Shown here: in pieces, positions 16,718 through 25,753 of the stretch
How positions within the stretch are numbered: the stretch's first letter is position 1
How the letters are laid out: each line of letters starts with the position of its first letter
DNA from: Streptomyces sp. V1I1
GTDB taxonomy: Bacteria > Actinomycetota > Actinomycetes > Streptomycetales > Streptomycetaceae
Reading direction: 5' to 3'
Assembly (NCBI RefSeq): GCF_030817355.1
Contig: NZ_JAUSZH010000001.1
Span: forward strand, 5,332,501-5,396,500
Length of the DNA stretch: 64,000 bases
Made by a program: the position numbers and the translations under genes
The notes under the pieces: generated by a model
What the model saw: the letters and a program-made list of their open reading frames with translations, nothing else
Told to the model about the DNA's origin: nothing
Databases searched by the model: none

Positions 16718-17686
16718 ATGACTCACCACCGAATAACGGGCCGCATATCCCGGCGCGCCCGTGCTGCCGCCGCGGCCCTCGCCGCGGGTGTGCTCGTGCC
16801 GCTGGCCGCGGGCGCGACGCCCGCGGCCGCCGCGACGCCGACGGTCAGCTGCACCTCCGGCAAGTCGGGACTCGCCGCCAAGCTGACCCAGGACATCACC
16901 GCCTCGCTCGCGGGCCGCGCCTCCACCACCGCCGTCGCCGTGCGCGACAACACCACCAACACCACCTGCGGGCTGCGGATCGGCGACCGTTACGACTCCG
17001 CCAGCGTCGTCAAGGTCACCGTCCTTACGACGCTCCTGTGGGACGCGCAGAAGACCGGTCGTCAGCTGACCGACCGCGAGAAGCAGCTTGCCTCCGACAT
17101 GATCACCAAGTCGGACAACGCCGCCACCAGCGCGCTGTGGAAGCAACTCGGCGTCACCAAGATCCAGGGCTTCCTCAGCGCCGCCAAGATGTCCCGGACC
17201 ATCCCCGGCTCGGGCGGCTACTGGGGCCTCACCCAGATCAGCGCCGGCGACCAGATGCTGCTGCTGAATCTGCTGGCCCTGAAGAACACCGTCCTTACCG
17301 ACGCCTCGCGCGGCTACACCCTCGGCCTGATGTACAAGGTCGTGCCCTCGCAGCGCTGGGGCGTCTCGGCCGGCGCCCCGAGCACCGCCCGCATCCAGCT
17401 CAAGAACGGCTGGCTCTCGCGAGCCACGCACGGCTGGCGCGTACACAGCGTGGGCGCCTTCACCAGCGGCGGTCACAGCTACACGATCTCCGTGCTGACG
17501 CACGACAACAGCTCCATGCAGTACGGCGTCGACACCATCCAGAGAGTCGCCCGCGCGGTCCACAAGGACCTGGCCCCCGCGGCCACCGCGACGGCCGAGG
17601 TCTTCGCGCCGCCCGCCGTCCCGCAGGAGGCCCTGCCGGGCACCCCGGAGACGGCCCCGAGGGATGCGGTCCCCGCCACCCGCTGA
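16718..17686 (+). CDS. Secreted beta-lactamase-like serine hydrolase
   Basis: 322 residues from ATG 16718. An N-terminal signal peptide is clear (basic start, AAAAALAAGVLVPLAAGATPAAAA, cleavage near residue 39). The class A/penicillin-binding fold motifs are SVVK at 96-99 (SxxK), SDN at 132-134, and KNG at 229-231 in place of the usual KTG. Class A enzymes also need a Glu166-type residue, which I cannot place. The substitution and the absent omega-loop signature make a DD-peptidase-like or esterase role as likely as beta-lactam hydrolysis. The C-terminal 40 residues are Ala/Pro-rich. Confidence 0.85.
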   Translation: MTHHRITGRISRRARAAAAALAAGVLVPLAAGATPAAAATPTVSCTSGKSGLAAKLTQDITASLAGRASTTAVAVRDNTTNTTCGLRIGDRYDSASVVKVTVLTTLLWDAQKTGRQLTDREKQLASDMITKSDNAATSALWKQLGVTKIQGFLSAAKMSRTIPGSGGYWGLTQISAGDQMLLLNLLALKNTVLTDASRGYTLGLMYKVVPSQRWGVSAGAPSTARIQLKNGWLSRATHGWRVHSVGAFTSGGHSYTISVLTHDNSSMQYGVDTIQRVARAVHKDLAPAATATAEVFAPPAVPQEALPGTPETAPRDAVPATR

Positions 17687-17772
17687 ACCACCGAATTGTT
17701 GCGGCGGGATGAAATCCGCTGCTCGCCGCGTTGGTGCCTTCCGGTAGACCAGATCAAAACGGGAGGCACCAC

Positions 17773-20700
17773 GTGGCGTCGGCAGAGCAGTCGGCAGATC
17801 AGGGGTGGGCGCGGCGGCTGATCGGATACGCCTGGCGGTACCGGCGCAACGTCGTACTCGCGCTCGGCTCCTCGCTGGTCGGCATGGCCGTCATGGCGCT
17901 CGTCCCCCTGATCATCAAGGTCGTCATCGACGACGTCATCGGCGACCGGACGAACTCCCTCGCCCTCTGGACCGGCCTGCTGATCGCCGCCGCCCTCGTC
18001 GTCTACGTCCTCACCTACATCCGCCGCTACTACGGCGGCCGCCTCGCGCTCGACGTCCAGCACGACCTCCGTACCGAGATGTACGGGACGATCACCCGCC
18101 TCGACGGACGCCGCCAGGACGAACTGTCCACCGGACAGGTCGTCGGCCGCGCCACCAGCGACCTTCAGCTCATCCAGGGCCTGCTCTTCATGCTCCCGAT
18201 GACCATCGGGAACATCCTGCTCTTCCTCATCTCCCTGGTGATCATGGCGTGGCTGTCGCTCCCGCTCACCCTGATCGCGATCGCCGTCGCCCCCGCCCTC
18301 TGGTTCATCGCCAAGCGCAGCCGCACCCGGCTGCACCCCGCCACCTGGTACGCGCAGAGCCAGGCCGCCGCCGTCGCGGGCGTCGTCGACGGCGCCGTCT
18401 CCGGCGTACGCGTCGTCAAGGGCTTCGGGCAGGAGGACCAGGAGACCGGCAAGCTGCGCGAGGTCAGCCGGAAGCTCTTCGCGGGGCGGCTGCGCACCAT
18501 CAAGCTCAATGCGAAGTACACCCCCGCCCTCCAGGCCGTCCCCGCGCTCGGACAGGTCGCGATGCTGGCGCTCGGCGGCTGGCTCGCCACCCGCGGCCAG
18601 ATCACGCTGGGCACGTTCGTCGCCTTCTCCAGCTATCTCGCGCAGCTCGTCGGCCCGGTCCGGATGCTCGCCGTGGTGCTGACCGTCGGACAGCAGGCGC
18701 GGGCCGGCGTGGAGCGCGTACTGGAGCTGATCGACACCGAGCCGACCATGAAGGACGGCACGAAGGAGCTCCCGGCAAACGCCCCCGCCACCGTCGAGTT
18801 CGACGATGTGACCTTCGGCTACGACGAGGAGCGCCCCGTCCTCGACGGCTTCTCGCTGGAGATCAGGCCCGGCGAGACCGTCGCCGTCGTCGGCTCCTCC
18901 GGCAGCGGCAAGTCCACCGTCTCGCTGCTGCTGCCCCGCTTCTACGACGTGACGCACGGCGCGGTCCTGGTCGGCGGTCACGATGTGCGCGAGCTGACCC
19001 TCGACTCACTGCGCGCGGCCATCGGTCTCGTGCCGGAGGACAGCTTCCTCTTCTCCGACACGGTGCGCGCGAACATCGCGTACGGAAAGCCGGACGCCAC
19101 TCAGGAAGAGATCGAGACCGCGGCGCGCGCCGCGCAGGCCGACCGCTTCATCGCCGAGCTGCCCGCCGGCTACGACACCAGGGTCGGCGAGCACGGCCTC
19201 ACCCTCTCCGGCGGCCAGCGCCAGCGCATCGCGCTCGCCCGCGCGATCCTCACCGACCCCCGGCTGCTCCTCCTCGACGACGCCACATCGGCCGTCGACG
19301 CACGCGTCGAGCACGAGATCCACGAGGCGCTCAGATCGGTCATGGCCGGGCGTACGACCCTGCTGATCGCCCACCGCCGCTCCACCCTCGGCCTCGCCGA
19401 CCGCATCGCCGTGCTGGACGGCGGACGGCTCGCCGACATCGGCACGCACGAGGAGCTGACGCGCCGCTCGGCCCTCTACCGGCGGCTGCTGACCGACCCG
19501 GACGAGCTCGGCGGCGTCTCGCCGGGGCACACACCGCTGCCGGCCGCGGAACCGGAAGAGGACCACTCCGTACGGGACGAGCTGGACGCCGAGTTCGACG
19601 CCGAGCGCGGCATCACGCCCCGGCTGTGGGAGCGCGAGGAGAACGCCGAGGAGTCTGCCGCCCCCGGCGCGACCCCCGAACTGCTTGCCCAGGTCGAGGC
19701 GCTGCCCCCGGCCGACGGCACCCCCGCCATCGACGAGGCCCGCGCCGTGCGCCCCGAGCACGAGTACGGGCTGCGCCGGCTGCTGCGCGGCTTCGGCCTG
19801 CCGTTGCTGGTCAGCCTGCTGCTGGTGGCCGTCGACGCCGGTATGGGCCTGCTGCTTCCCATACTGATCAGGCACGGCATCGACAAGGGCGTCACCCAGA
19901 TGGCGCTCGGCGCGGTGTGGGCGGCCTCCGCGCTCGCGCTGGTGAGCGTGATCGTGCAGTGGGCCGCTCAGATCGGCGAGACCCGGATGACGGGCCGCAC
20001 CGGCGAACGGATCCTCTACTCCCTGCGCCTGAAGATCTTCGCGCAGCTCCAGCGACTCGGACTCGACTACTACGAGCGCGAGTTGACCGGCCGGATCATG
20101 ACGCGGATGACGACGGACGTGGACGCCCTGTCCACGTTCCTGCAGACCGGACTGGTCACCGCGTTCGTCTCGGTGGTCACCTTCTTCGGCATCATGGTCG
20201 CCCTGCTCGTCATCGACGTACAGCTGGCGCTGGTGGTCTTCGCGACCCTGCCGGTACTGATCTTCGGCACGTACTTCTTCCGCAAGCAGAGCGTGCAGGC
20301 GTACGAACTGGCCCGTGAGCGCATCAGCGTCGTCAACGGCGACCTCCAGGAGTCCGTGTCCGGGCTGCGGATCGTCCAGGCGTTCCGGCGCGAGCGCGAC
20401 GGCGCGGACCGGTTCGCCGCCCGCAGCGACAGCTACCGCCAGGCGCGGGTCCGCGGCCAGTGGCTGATCTCGGTCTACTTCCCCTTCGTCCAGCTGCTGT
20501 CCTCGGTGGCCGCGGCGGCCGTGATGATCGTCGGCGCCGGCCGGATCGAGGCGGGCACCCTGACCGCCGGCGCGCTCGTCGCGTATCTGCTGTACATCGA
20601 TCTGTTCTTCGCGCCCGTGCAGCAGCTGTCCCAGGTCTTCGACGGCTACCAGCAGGCGACGGTGTCGCTCAGGCGCATCCAGGAACTGCTCCAGGAGCCG

Positions 20701-21492
20701 ACGTCGACCGCCGCCGCGAAGGAGCCCCTCGATGTGCTGTCGCTGCGCGGCGAGATCGCCTTCGAGGACGTGGACTTCGCCTACGGCGACGAGGAAGACG
20801 CCCTCACCGGCATCGATCTGCGCATCCCTTCCGGTCAGACGGTCGCCTTCGTCGGCGAGACCGGTGCGGGTAAGTCGACGCTGGTCAAGCTGGTCGCGCG
20901 GTTCTACGACCCGACGAGCGGCCGGGTCACCGCCGACGGCGCCGATCTGCGCGAGCTGGATCTGACGGCGTACCGGCACCGGCTCGGCGTCGTCCCGCAG
21001 GAGGCGTACCTCTTCGCGGGCACGGTCCGGGACGCCATCGCGTACGGCCGCCCCGGCGCGAGCGACGCCGAGGTGGAGGCCGCAGCCCGCGCCGTCGGCG
21101 CGCACGACATGATCGCGACCCTCGACGGCGGCTACCTCCATGAGGTCTCCGAGCGAGGCCGCAACCTCTCGGCGGGCCAGCGCCAGTTGATCGCCCTGGC
21201 CCGCGCCGAGCTTGTCGACCCGGACATCCTGCTGCTCGACGAGGCGACCGCGGCCCTCGACCTGGCCACCGAGGCCCAGGTCAACCAGGCCACGGACCGC
21301 CTCACCGGCCGCCGCACCACGCTGGTCGTCGCCCACCGCCTGACGACGGCGGCACGCGCGGACAGGGTGATCGTGATGGACGGCGGCCGGGTCGCTGAGG
21401 ACGGCACCCACGAGGAACTGCTGGCGCTGGGTGGCACGTACGCGACGCTGTGGCGGACCTTCATAGGGGAGGACGAGCCCGCCACCGTGTGA
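17773..21492 (+). CDS. Double-length ABC exporter (two fused permease-ATPase halves)
   Basis: 1239 residues. Half 1: type 1 exporter membrane domain (about residues 15-320) and nucleotide-binding domain (about 345-580) with Walker A GSSGSGKST, signature LSGGQRQRIALARA and Walker B LLLLDDATSAVDA. Half 2: membrane domain (about 690-980) and ATPase (about 1000-1235) with GETGAGKST, LSAGQRQLIALARA and ILLLDEATAALDL. NBD1 has Asp-Asp after Walker B where the catalytic Glu normally sits, so site 1 looks degenerate; NBD2 keeps Asp-Glu. GTG 17773 follows GGGAGG. A probable lipid or drug exporter; the substrate is unknown. Confidence 0.92.
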   Translation: MASAEQSADQGWARRLIGYAWRYRRNVVLALGSSLVGMAVMALVPLIIKVVIDDVIGDRTNSLALWTGLLIAAALVVYVLTYIRRYYGGRLALDVQHDLRTEMYGTITRLDGRRQDELSTGQVVGRATSDLQLIQGLLFMLPMTIGNILLFLISLVIMAWLSLPLTLIAIAVAPALWFIAKRSRTRLHPATWYAQSQAAAVAGVVDGAVSGVRVVKGFGQEDQETGKLREVSRKLFAGRLRTIKLNAKYTPALQAVPALGQVAMLALGGWLATRGQITLGTFVAFSSYLAQLVGPVRMLAVVLTVGQQARAGVERVLELIDTEPTMKDGTKELPANAPATVEFDDVTFGYDEERPVLDGFSLEIRPGETVAVVGSSGSGKSTVSLLLPRFYDVTHGAVLVGGHDVRELTLDSLRAAIGLVPEDSFLFSDTVRANIAYGKPDATQEEIETAARAAQADRFIAELPAGYDTRVGEHGLTLSGGQRQRIALARAILTDPRLLLLDDATSAVDARVEHEIHEALRSVMAGRTTLLIAHRRSTLGLADRIAVLDGGRLADIGTHEELTRRSALYRRLLTDPDELGGVSPGHTPLPAAEPEEDHSVRDELDAEFDAERGITPRLWEREENAEESAAPGATPELLAQVEALPPADGTPAIDEARAVRPEHEYGLRRLLRGFGLPLLVSLLLVAVDAGMGLLLPILIRHGIDKGVTQMALGAVWAASALALVSVIVQWAAQIGETRMTGRTGERILYSLRLKIFAQLQRLGLDYYERELTGRIMTRMTTDVDALSTFLQTGLVTAFVSVVTFFGIMVALLVIDVQLALVVFATLPVLIFGTYFFRKQSVQAYELARERISVVNGDLQESVSGLRIVQAFRRERDGADRFAARSDSYRQARVRGQWLISVYFPFVQLLSSVAAAAVMIVGAGRIEAGTLTAGALVAYLLYIDLFFAPVQQLSQVFDGYQQATVSLRRIQELLQEPTSTAAAKEPLDVLSLRGEIAFEDVDFAYGDEEDALTGIDLRIPSGQTVAFVGETGAGKSTLVKLVARFYDPTSGRVTADGADLRELDLTAYRHRLGVVPQEAYLFAGTVRDAIAYGRPGASDAEVEAAARAVGAHDMIATLDGGYLHEVSERGRNLSAGQRQLIALARAELVDPDILLLDEATAALDLATEAQVNQATDRLTGRRTTLVVAHRLTTAARADRVIVMDGGRVAEDGTHEELLALGGTYATLWRTFIGEDEPATV

Positions 21493-21505
21493 GGGGTCCC
21501 GATAT

Positions 21506-21548
21506 TGGCGGACCTTCATAAAAGGAGGACGAGGCGGCGCCGGTGTGA
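21506..21548 (+). repeat. Imperfect duplicate of the ABC exporter 3' end
   Basis: TGGCGGACCTTCATA at 21506-21520 is identical to 21451-21465 inside the exporter's last codons, and the following bases up to a second TGTGA are similar. The duplicate, read in the corresponding frame, gives another WRTFI...GV-stop tail. Confidence 0.65.
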
Positions 21549-21705
21549 CCCGGCCCGCCTGCCTCAACCTCACGGAAGGCGCCTTACACACCGGACAGTT
21601 GGCCGACTGCCGCGACACGCCTTCCGCGCCCGCCAGGCGGAGCCGAATGCCTGATAAACCAGGATCAATCTGACGGCGGCTCTGAATCCGGTGAAGGGCA
21701 GGCAC

Positions 21706-23316
21706 GTGAACACCCCCAAGATCGATGACGCTTCGGCGCCGCCAACCATGTCCTCCGCCGTGGGGTGGCGACAGCGCTCCCACGGCCTCGCCACCCCCCG
21801 CCCGGCCCCCGTCCCTCCCTCCTCCGAACCCGTCCGCTCTCGCGCCGGCGCCGTCGCGCGAGCAGTCGTACAGTCCGCGGTGCTGCTGCTGACCGTGCTT
21901 CTGCTTCTGCTGATCCAGTGACTGCCGTGGAACGGCGACCTCGGCCCCCACGCCGCGACGATCGAGCGGCTGCGCGCCGATCTGCTCCACCCGGGCAGCC
22001 CGCAGGTCGATGCCGACACCGACAGCCCGTACTGCTCACCGTGGACCGTGCTGCTCGCCCTGGTGGCCAAGGCGACCGGAGCGAACGCCTTCACGGTGCT
22101 GCGGATCGCGGCCCTGATCACGCTCCCTCTGCTGCTCACCGGTATCCGGCACTTCACCCGGACGCTCAGCACACGCCGGCTCGCGCCGGCGCTGGCCGTG
22201 CTCTGCCTGCTGCTGCTCTGGGGCCCGCCGCTGCTCGCGTGGAGCGGTTTCCTGGAGCTCGGCTCGCTCGCGCTCGTCATCTCGTACCCGAGCACCTTTG
22301 TCGTCGCGCTCTCCTTCCACTTCTGGGCACTGCTCACCAAGGCCCTGCGCACGGCGGCGTCTTGGAAGGCCTTCCTCGGGCTCGGCCTGATGTGGGCTGT
22401 GATCATGCTCAGCCACCAGTTCTCGGGGGTCGTCGCGACCTTGGGGGCTCTGGCCGTGCTGCTCTCCGCACGGCCGTGGCCGGCCAAGGAGACCTGGCTG
22501 CGGCTGGGATGGGGCATCGTGCTCGGCGTCGCGGTGATCGCCGTGTGGCCGTACTACTCGTTCTTCTCGCTGTTCGCCTTCGACGGGCTGGAGGAGATCC
22601 ATCAGTCGCTGTACAGCGATATGCCGGCACGCTTCGGTCTCGCCCTCATCGGGGTCGTCGCTCTGCTGTTCCGGTGGCGGCGGGACAAGCGCGACCCGCT
22701 GGTGATCCTCTTCGCGCTGGGCACGCTGTTGGTCGCGGCCGGCGGTCTCACCGGCCACTGGTCGTGGGGCAGGGCGCTGCCCGCGGCGATCATCCCCGCG
22801 CAGTTGGCCATCGCCCTCGCGATCGCGGAAGCCGGGAGCAGGTTCGCCCGCAATGCCCTCGCGGCGGTCACGGGCGCCGCGCTGCTGTTCGGGGCATGGA
22901 CCCAGTCCACCGCCCTCGGTTATGTCTTCATCGGTGACGCACTGCCCCAGGCCGTACGGGAGAAGTCCTGGCCGTCCTGGCAGGGCCGCGAGTGGGTGGC
23001 TCGCGCGGTGAAGCGCGGCGACACCGTCATGACGACGTACCGCACCAGTCTGGTGCTTCCGGCGTACGGCATCTACACCGTCGCCCCTGGCTTCGACGAC
23101 ATCTTCCTGCCGGACCAGAAGGAGCGGCACGCCGCCGTTGAGCGCTTCTTCGCGCACGACACGTCACGCAAGGACCAGATCGACATCCTGCACCGCTACA
23201 ACGCGAAGTGGCTCCTGCGGTGGGACGTCGAGGGCGGTCCGCCCTCGAAGGACCCGGCGCTGCGCCTGGTCGACATCGGGCCCGACGGCCAGATGCTGTA
23301 CAAGGTGGTGGGCTGA
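21706..23316 (+). pseudogene. Polytopic membrane protein split by an in-frame TGA
   Basis: The frame opens at GTG 21706 (AAGGGCAGG upstream), passes a first hydrophobic helix (VVQSAVLLLTVLLLLLIQ) and meets TGA at 21919-21921. Protein-like sequence continues in the same frame: LPWNGDLGPHAATIERLRAD, then about ten more membrane segments and a soluble C-terminus (DALPQAVREKSWPSWQGREW). Replacing TGA by TGG (Trp) restores about 535 residues. The layout resembles GT-C-type membrane glycosyltransferases, but no catalytic Asp motif was identified. Translation could restart at GTG 22048, giving a truncated protein. Confidence 0.65.
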
Positions 23317-23329
23317 CCGGGCGCTGACC

Positions 23330-23480
23330 CAGCGCCCTGTGATGGCGCCGGCCGGCCCGGCGGCTTGGAGTACGACGGCCAAGGCTCGTTGCGGGTCGGC
23401 GGTGTACATGCCGCTCGCCCAGGCCGCATTGGCTTCGATCACGGACCAGCGTTCATCGGCTGTCCCTGCATCCACGACGA
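23330..23480 (-). pseudogene. Remnant of an ATP-grasp protein (C-terminal piece)
   Basis: The minus strand reads VVDAGTADERWSVIEANAAWASGMYTADP and ALAVVLQAA, the characteristic end of actinobacterial ATP-grasp proteins where the Glu and Asn bind metal-ATP. Upstream sequence in that frame is not protein-like and there is no plausible start, so only about 45 residues survive. It overlaps no intact gene. Confidence 0.5.
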
Positions 23481-23506
23481 TGGCGGATGGCGGATGGCGG
23501 ATGGCG
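23479..23506. repeat. Tandem heptamer repeat, 4 x GATGGCG
   Basis: Four perfect copies of GATGGCG in a row, at the broken upstream end of the ATP-grasp remnant. The rest of 23507-23720 shows no supported gene. Confidence 0.85.
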
Positions 23507-23720
23507 AGCGGCGTCGCGCAGAACCTGTGCGGAAGCGGTGAGCCGAGGTGGCAGAACGAGAGTCCCGAGCACTGATCTTGGCGCACGATGAACAGCTCGC
23601 CCCCCTGATGTCGAACCTGTGAGGAGCCCTCCACCGTGTGACGGATTCGTGAGCGTCGCAACCGTTCAGCTCCCGCCTGCGTCGTACGCATGTACGGAGC
23701 TGTGACAAGGGGGCGCAAGA

Positions 23721-24143
23721 GTGTTCGGTGGGGCGGGGAACAAGCGACTGGGGCGGCGGCTAGGGCGGCGGCTGCTCGCGCAGGGCCTCGCCGTGCTCAT
23801 GGCCGTGGCCGCCCTCACCCTGGCAGGCCCGGGCACACAGCGCGCCGACGCTGTCGTCTCCGTCTGCAGCGGGCGGCCGCTGAAGACCCTCAAGTTCGCC
23901 ACCGGCGAGCTGCGCGTCTACAAGAAGCGGCAGTACGCCTGCGCCGTCACCGTCTCCAACACGCCCGGCACCCGGCGCGCCATGTCCGTCTCCCTCCAGG
24001 CGCGCGGCGGCCACCCGGCCGGGGACAGAGGGACCTTCACCCGTCACGCCGGCCCCGTCACCGTCCACGCCCTCAACCGTTGCGTACGGGCCACCGGCGC
24101 CGTCTCCGGGGTCGCGCGCTCGACCGGCTGGATCCTCTGCTGA
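23721..24143 (+). CDS. Small secreted protein
   Basis: 140 residues from GTG 23721. A strongly basic N-terminus (KRLGRRLGRRLLAQ), a hydrophobic core (LAVLMAVAALTLAGPG) and an Ala-x-Ala-type cleavage near residue 44 make an export signal. The mature part has four cysteines (VCSGRP, YACAV, RCVRA, final Cys), which suits two disulfides, and a beta-rich pattern. Unrecognised family; probably extracellular. Neighbours give no functional hint. Confidence 0.7.
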   Translation: MFGGAGNKRLGRRLGRRLLAQGLAVLMAVAALTLAGPGTQRADAVVSVCSGRPLKTLKFATGELRVYKKRQYACAVTVSNTPGTRRAMSVSLQARGGHPAGDRGTFTRHAGPVTVHALNRCVRATGAVSGVARSTGWILC

Positions 24144-24251
24144 CAGGGCTCCGAGCCCACTTGACGGAGACCCACGCCAACTGGGGCTGGCGGGCCGGGC
24201 ATTGCCCCCGCTAGGTTCACCGCGACCGCTGGTGAATCAAGGGGAGGGTGA

Positions 24252-25685
24252 ATGCGCAAGGCGCTCAGATGGCTGTTGTCGCTCGTGGTGCTCATTGGCA
24301 CCGTGAGCGCGGCCGGCGCGACGGCCGGTGCGGCTACCGCCGCGGAGCCGACGACCGGCACGGACATCAAGGACCGGATCCTCGCGATACCGGGCATGAG
24401 TCTCATCGAGGAGAAGCCGTACCCGGGTTACCGCTTCTTCGTCCTCAACTACACGCAGCCGGTCGACCACCGGCACCCGGACAAGGGCTCCTTCAAGCAG
24501 CGGATCACCCTGCTGCACAAGGACACCAACCGTCCCACCGTCTTCTTCACCTCCGGCTACAACGTGAGCACCACGCCGCGCCGCAGTGAGCCGACGGCGA
24601 TCATCGACGGCAACCAGGTCTCCCTGGAGTATCGGTTCTTCACCCCGTCCCGGCCCGATCCCGCCAACTGGTCCAAGCTGGACATCTGGCAGGCCGCCAG
24701 CGATCAGCACCGCGTTTTCACGGCGCTGAAGAAGATCTACGCCAAGAAGTGGCTCTCCACCGGCGGCTCCAAGGGCGGCATGACCGCCACCTACTTCGAG
24801 CGCTTCTACCCCCGGGACATGGACGGCGTCGTCGCGTATGTCGCCCCCAACGACGTGGTGAACAAGGAGGACTCGGCGTACGACCGGTTCCTCGAGAAGG
24901 TCGGCACCAAGGAGTGCCGGGACAAGCTCAACGCGGTCCAGCGCGAGGCTCTCGTGCGCCGCGCGCCGCTGGAGGCCAAGTACCAGGAGGCCGCGACCAC
25001 CGAGGGCTACACCTTCAAGACCATCGGCAGCCTCGACAAGGCGTACGAGGCCGTGGTCCTCGACTACACCTGGGCGTTCTGGCAGTACAGCCTGCTCGCC
25101 GACTGCGAGTCGATCCCGGCCGCCGCGACCGCCACCGACCAGGAGATCTACGACTCCATCGACGCGATCTCCGGCTTCTCCTTCTACACGGACCAGGGCC
25201 TGGGCACGTACACGCCGTACTACTACCAGGCGGGCACCGAGCTGGGCTCACCCGACATCAGGCAGCCGCATCTGGACGGGCTGAGCCGGTACGGGTACCA
25301 GCCGCCGCGGAACTTCGTGCCGCGTGACATCCCCATGCGCTTCAAGCCGTGGGTGATGAACGACGTCGACAAGTGGGTCCGGCACAACGCCCACCAGATG
25401 ATGTTCGTCTACGGCGAGAACGACCCGTGGGGCGCCGAGCCGTTCCGGGTCGGCAAGGGCAGTCGTGACAGCTATGTGTACGTCGCGCCCGGCGGAAACC
25501 ACTCGTCCAACGTCGCCGGCCTGGTGCCGGACCAGAAGGCGAAGGCCACCGCCGCGATCCTGAAGTGGGCGGGCGTCGCCCCGGCCGCCGTCCAGCAGGA
25601 CGCCGAGAAGGCGAAGCCGCTGACGAAGTACGACGCGAAGCTCGACAAGCGGGACATCGAGCGGGAGCCGGCCCTGCGGCCGTAA
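24252..25685 (+). CDS. Secreted tripeptidyl aminopeptidase, peptidase S37 family
   Basis: 477 residues starting at ATG 24252 after AGGGGAGGG. A signal peptide covers the first 30-odd residues. The alpha/beta-hydrolase core carries GGSKGG with nucleophile Ser173, VDHRHP near residue 71, and YGENDPWGAEPF followed by GGNHSSN, positions suited to the acid and His of the triad. This is the pattern of the Streptomyces prolyl tri/tetrapeptidyl aminopeptidase (S37/PS-10), an extracellular enzyme that trims tripeptides from protein N-termini. Ends at a bidirectional terminator. Confidence 0.9.
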   Translation: MRKALRWLLSLVVLIGTVSAAGATAGAATAAEPTTGTDIKDRILAIPGMSLIEEKPYPGYRFFVLNYTQPVDHRHPDKGSFKQRITLLHKDTNRPTVFFTSGYNVSTTPRRSEPTAIIDGNQVSLEYRFFTPSRPDPANWSKLDIWQAASDQHRVFTALKKIYAKKWLSTGGSKGGMTATYFERFYPRDMDGVVAYVAPNDVVNKEDSAYDRFLEKVGTKECRDKLNAVQREALVRRAPLEAKYQEAATTEGYTFKTIGSLDKAYEAVVLDYTWAFWQYSLLADCESIPAAATATDQEIYDSIDAISGFSFYTDQGLGTYTPYYYQAGTELGSPDIRQPHLDGLSRYGYQPPRNFVPRDIPMRFKPWVMNDVDKWVRHNAHQMMFVYGENDPWGAEPFRVGKGSRDSYVYVAPGGNHSSNVAGLVPDQKAKATAAILKWAGVAPAAVQQDAEKAKPLTKYDAKLDKRDIEREPALRP

Positions 25686-25705
25686 CCCATCGCAAGGTAG
25701 TGAGT

Positions 25706-25753
25706 GGGCTGTGCCCGCCGTTGAGTGATCCTCATACACGGCGGGCGCAGCCC
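25706..25753. terminator. Bidirectional terminator between convergent genes
   Basis: 16-bp arms (25706-25721 and 25738-25753) with one G-U wobble and a 16-base loop. It lies between the peptidase stop at 25685 and the oppositely oriented lipoprotein, overlapping the last codons of the latter. Confidence 0.8.

Noticed and set aside
19006..21990. A 994-codon open frame on the minus strand
   Set aside because: It is entirely antisense to the ABC exporter, and its protein is Arg/Asp/Gln/His-rich without domains, as expected from the complement of high-GC codons. The same holds for the long antisense frames at 36526-38145, 49781-52462 and 58346-59917.
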